A stretch of DNA of 15,027 bases from an uncultured Methylotenera sp. (GTDB taxonomy: Bacteria > Pseudomonadota > Gammaproteobacteria > Burkholderiales > Methylophilaceae), in NCBI GenBank assembly GCA_937957775.1, contig CALFXV010000053.1, positions 1 through 15,027 of the forward strand. The letters are read 5' to 3'. Positions 13,091 to 15,027 of this stretch are shown piece after piece. The notes beneath the pieces were generated by a model that saw nothing but the letters and a program-made list of their open reading frames with translations, made no database searches and had not been told where the DNA came from. Position 1 is the first letter of the stretch. Each line of letters opens with the position of its first letter. A program made the translations under genes and the position numbers.

Positions 13091-13744
13091 TTATTTTTCA
13101 TGCATGCTGGCAGAAAAGCGCGGAATGACAATAAAGCCATCTTCGCTGTCGCCATAAATGCTAATGCGATTGGCTATGCAATAATCCGCTGCGACGGCAC
13201 ACAAAGCGGCGTCAATGAAATCGATGTTGTTTAGCTGCTGCGTATTGTAAGCGGCGATATTGCTTAAGGCATTTAAGCGTTGCGCCGATTTGGTGCCCAT
13301 GGCTTTGGGCTCGCCTAGGCTCTGCTGGTAAGCGGTGGCGATGCCATGAGGAAAGGTTTCAATCACACAGGGCTGGGCACTTTTTAATCCATTAAACGGC
13401 GGAAGCCCCAACGCTTGGTAGAGTCGCTCGCCATTGAACACCCAGTCGTAAAAACGACTTTTTTCTGCCATGGCACGGGTGGGCGTATAAAAACAGCGTA
13501 GGCCATTGCTGACTAATGCCCGTTCGCCTGATCGTGATCGACCTGCTCGGCTAAACAGACAAGGGGCATCGACAGCAATCACACTAGGATTAAATTGGCG
13601 CGCCCACTGGGCGATGGCTAGGGGGTCGGTGGAATGAAACTGCGCATGGTAACGCCGATTGCTATTGACCACCGCATGGTAGCCTTTTTTTAGGCCACCG
13701 ACATCGATGCCCACCGCATGAAAAACTGCGTTTAGTTCGGCCAC
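13091..13744 (-). CDS. DUF429 family protein (RNase H-like fold)
   Basis: A 217-residue cytosolic protein with the DUF429 pattern. VGIDVGGLKKGYHAVV (11-26) carries a conserved Asp14. SVIAVDAPC (54-62) carries Asp59. Then come SRSGERAL, LRCFYTPTR, a VIETFPHG motif and a late FIDAALCAVAA. The two early acidic residues and the late Asp are spaced like the acidic cluster of RNase H-like folds, so a nuclease or nucleic-acid-binding role is plausible but unproven for this family. The start is a GTG at 13744, one base after the stop of the cytochrome gene, with no Shine-Dalgarno, so translation probably relies on coupling to it. A plus-strand run of seven T flanked by GCCT/AGGC lies inside the coding region and only encodes GGLKKGY. 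No functional tie to the neighbouring cytochrome is evident. Confidence 0.85.
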   Translation of the reverse strand: MAELNAVFHAVGIDVGGLKKGYHAVVNSNRRYHAQFHSTDPLAIAQWARQFNPSVIAVDAPCLFSRAGRSRSGERALVSNGLRCFYTPTRAMAEKSRFYDWVFNGERLYQALGLPPFNGLKSAQPCVIETFPHGIATAYQQSLGEPKAMGTKSAQRLNALSNIAAYNTQQLNNIDFIDAALCAVAADYCIANRISIYGDSEDGFIVIPRFSASMHEK

Positions 13745-13745
13745 G

Positions 13746-15027
13746 CTATTTTTGCGGGGCAGCTAAATGCGAGTTATGGAAGGCATGGCAAGACATGCAA
13801 CTGCTGGCAATGCGTTTGGGTTTAGGGCTATTACCCGAATGGCAACGCAAGCAATTTTTTCTATCTGGCATGGCCACGTCATGACTGCTTTCGGATTCGG
13901 TTACTTGATGGCAAGCCTCGCATTTTTGCGTGCGGTGCGAGGCATGATTAAATTCGGCTTTGCTAAACCAATCTTGGTTGATGGTCACTTTTTTAACCCG
14001 CCAAGGCACGCTGTCGTCTTTTTTCTCTGGGGCTATTTCATGGCAATAAGCACACCCGTTTTCTTTTAGGGACGTGGCATAACGCGCCTTGTCCTTGGGC
14101 GCCTTGGCGATTAAGGCGTTCATAACGGCTTCTTCGTCGCCATGCGGCACGCTGAAGGTTTTGTCGCCCAAGCCCAATTGCAATTGATTGGCGTGGCAGC
14201 TTTGGCAATCGCGTTTAAATTCGACTGCTTGGATGCGCATTTCTTTGCCTACGCCGCGGTGGCAATCGCTGCAGTTTAATTCGCGTATGTCCATCACACC
14301 GTTCGGTCCTTGTACCAAGCCCACGTGTTGGGAATGCGGGAATTTCAAACCAGATTGTTCGGTTAGGCGCGCACTTTCGCTTTGAGGGATGCGCTCTATG
14401 CGTTTCACGCCTGGTTGTTCCGCGTGTTCTCGAATAAAGCTGAGCTTAAATTCTGGGTGGCTGCGGTCGAAATCTTTGACATTGGATAAGGTACTTTTTG
14501 CGTCCACTGACTTGATGTCGGCATGGCATTTCACGCAATTGTTATTGTCTTGTTTGGCCAATGGGTGGGGCGCTTTGTGTTCTCTGTGGCACTCGGCGCA
14601 GCGCATGCCATCGGACAAGCGGCCGCTGCTATGAAACACGCGTTTTTGCAAAGCCGGGTCGGCGATGTGCGGCGCGGTATTTTGATGGCATTTGATACAA
14701 GCTTGATCGTTAACCTGTTCGGTTAATTTTTCATGGCAATTGAAGCACTGTGAGCCGAAATGCAAATGCGCATTCGACACATGACCTGGGCTCCACACCC
14801 GGTCAAAACCCAATGGATATTGCGCCATGATTTTGTTCAGGCTAGGGATTAAATTTTGCGCCAAGGGCAAGCCGATAAAGACCAAGGCAATGAAGGCCGC
14901 CATCCATAATGCCATGCGGCGCTTGAAGCTGGCCGCGCCGCGCAAGGGTTCGTGGGTGCGCAATTTTAAATCTTGAAAATCGTCCGGTAAGCGTTGCAAC
15001 AACATCAGCGAGATGGCTATGTCCACA
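13746..15027 (-). CDS. Membrane-anchored decahaem c-type cytochrome (5' end outside window)
   Basis: At least 426 residues in the window; the frame stays open to the edge. Ten CXXCH haem-attachment motifs are visible, in order CFNCH, CIKCH, CAECH, CVKCH, CSDCH, CQSCH, CAYCH, CEACH, CLRCH and CMSCH, with many extra histidines that could be second ligands. A single hydrophobic helix (about residues 39-57 from the right edge) is preceded by a basic KRR, so about 40 or more N-terminal residues should lie in the cytoplasm and the haem domain in the periplasm. It probably transfers electrons in the periplasm, resembling cytochrome c3/NapC-NrfB-type carriers; partner and substrate are unknown. The GTG at the window edge (15026) has no support as a start and the gene probably continues, perhaps into a cytoplasmic domain. 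One base separates its stop from the DUF429 start. Confidence 0.9.
   Translation of the reverse strand, partial: VDIAISLMLLQRLPDDFQDLKLRTHEPLRGAASFKRRMALWMAAFIALVFIGLPLAQNLIPSLNKIMAQYPLGFDRVWSPGHVSNAHLHFGSQCFNCHEKLTEQVNDQACIKCHQNTAPHIADPALQKRVFHSSGRLSDGMRCAECHREHKAPHPLAKQDNNNCVKCHADIKSVDAKSTLSNVKDFDRSHPEFKLSFIREHAEQPGVKRIERIPQSESARLTEQSGLKFPHSQHVGLVQGPNGVMDIRELNCSDCHRGVGKEMRIQAVEFKRDCQSCHANQLQLGLGDKTFSVPHGDEEAVMNALIAKAPKDKARYATSLKENGCAYCHEIAPEKKDDSVPWRVKKVTINQDWFSKAEFNHASHRTQKCEACHQVTESESSHDVAMPDRKNCLRCHSGNSPKPKRIASSCMSCHAFHNSHLAAPQK

Noticed and set aside
13682..13695. GCCT-T6-AGGC hairpin resembling a terminator
   Set aside because: It lies inside the DUF429 coding sequence, has only four pairs, and encodes the conserved GGLKKGY segment.

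Overview
The window looks like a bacterial chromosome segment, most likely from a proteobacterium. A betaproteobacterium is my best guess, from the Tas-type aldo-keto reductase, the lipid cluster and the Gram-negative Blc-type lipoprotein. This is inference from protein similarity as I remember it; no rRNA or tRNA is present to settle it. Genes are packed tightly, no stretch over 300 bases lacks a gene, and I see no mobile elements, tRNAs or CRISPR arrays.

Layout. (1) Positions 1-2436, minus strand: a chromate transporter (chrA, running off the left edge) downstream of a Tas-like aldo-keto reductase, with a plausible promoter and a weak hairpin just upstream. (2) Positions 2525-10437, minus strand: ten closely spaced genes, several overlapping, that read as one operon for modifying membrane lipid acyl chains. 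In transcription order they are a CFA-family methyltransferase resembling plant coclaurine N-methyltransferases, a DUF2878 membrane protein, a DUF1295 (steroid 5-alpha-reductase-like) membrane protein, a secreted DUF6134-like protein, a Blc-type lipocalin lipoprotein, a membrane acyl desaturase, an FAD amine-oxidase-like protein, DUF1365, a second CFA-family methyltransferase with an altered active site, and a small zinc-finger DUF2256 protein. (3) Positions 10537-11997, plus strand, divergent from the lipid operon: methionine sulfoxide reductase A, a membrane-anchored Bcp-type peroxiredoxin and a small anchored protein of unknown function, all translationally overlapping. (4) Positions 11972-15027, minus strand: a periplasmic trypsin-like protease with a TPR-like tail, a DUF429 protein, and a membrane-anchored cytochrome with ten CXXCH haem motifs that runs off the right edge.

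How it may work together. The lipid operon carries a desaturase to make a double bond, two different SAM-dependent enzymes that could methylate across it, two redox enzymes (flavin and DUF1295 type) that could reshape the product, and a lipocalin plus a secreted protein that could handle it in the envelope. Related CFA/FAD/DUF1365 sets belong to singlet-oxygen (sigmaE-ChrR) responses and furan fatty acid synthesis in alphaproteobacteria. The neighbouring msrA-peroxiredoxin operon and DUF2256, often found beside photolyases, fit an oxidative or light stress theme. The exact lipid made cannot be read from the sequence. The most interesting details are the lost bicarbonate-site residues in the second CFA-like enzyme, the alkaloid-methyltransferase-like first enzyme, and the three poorly characterised proteins carried with them.
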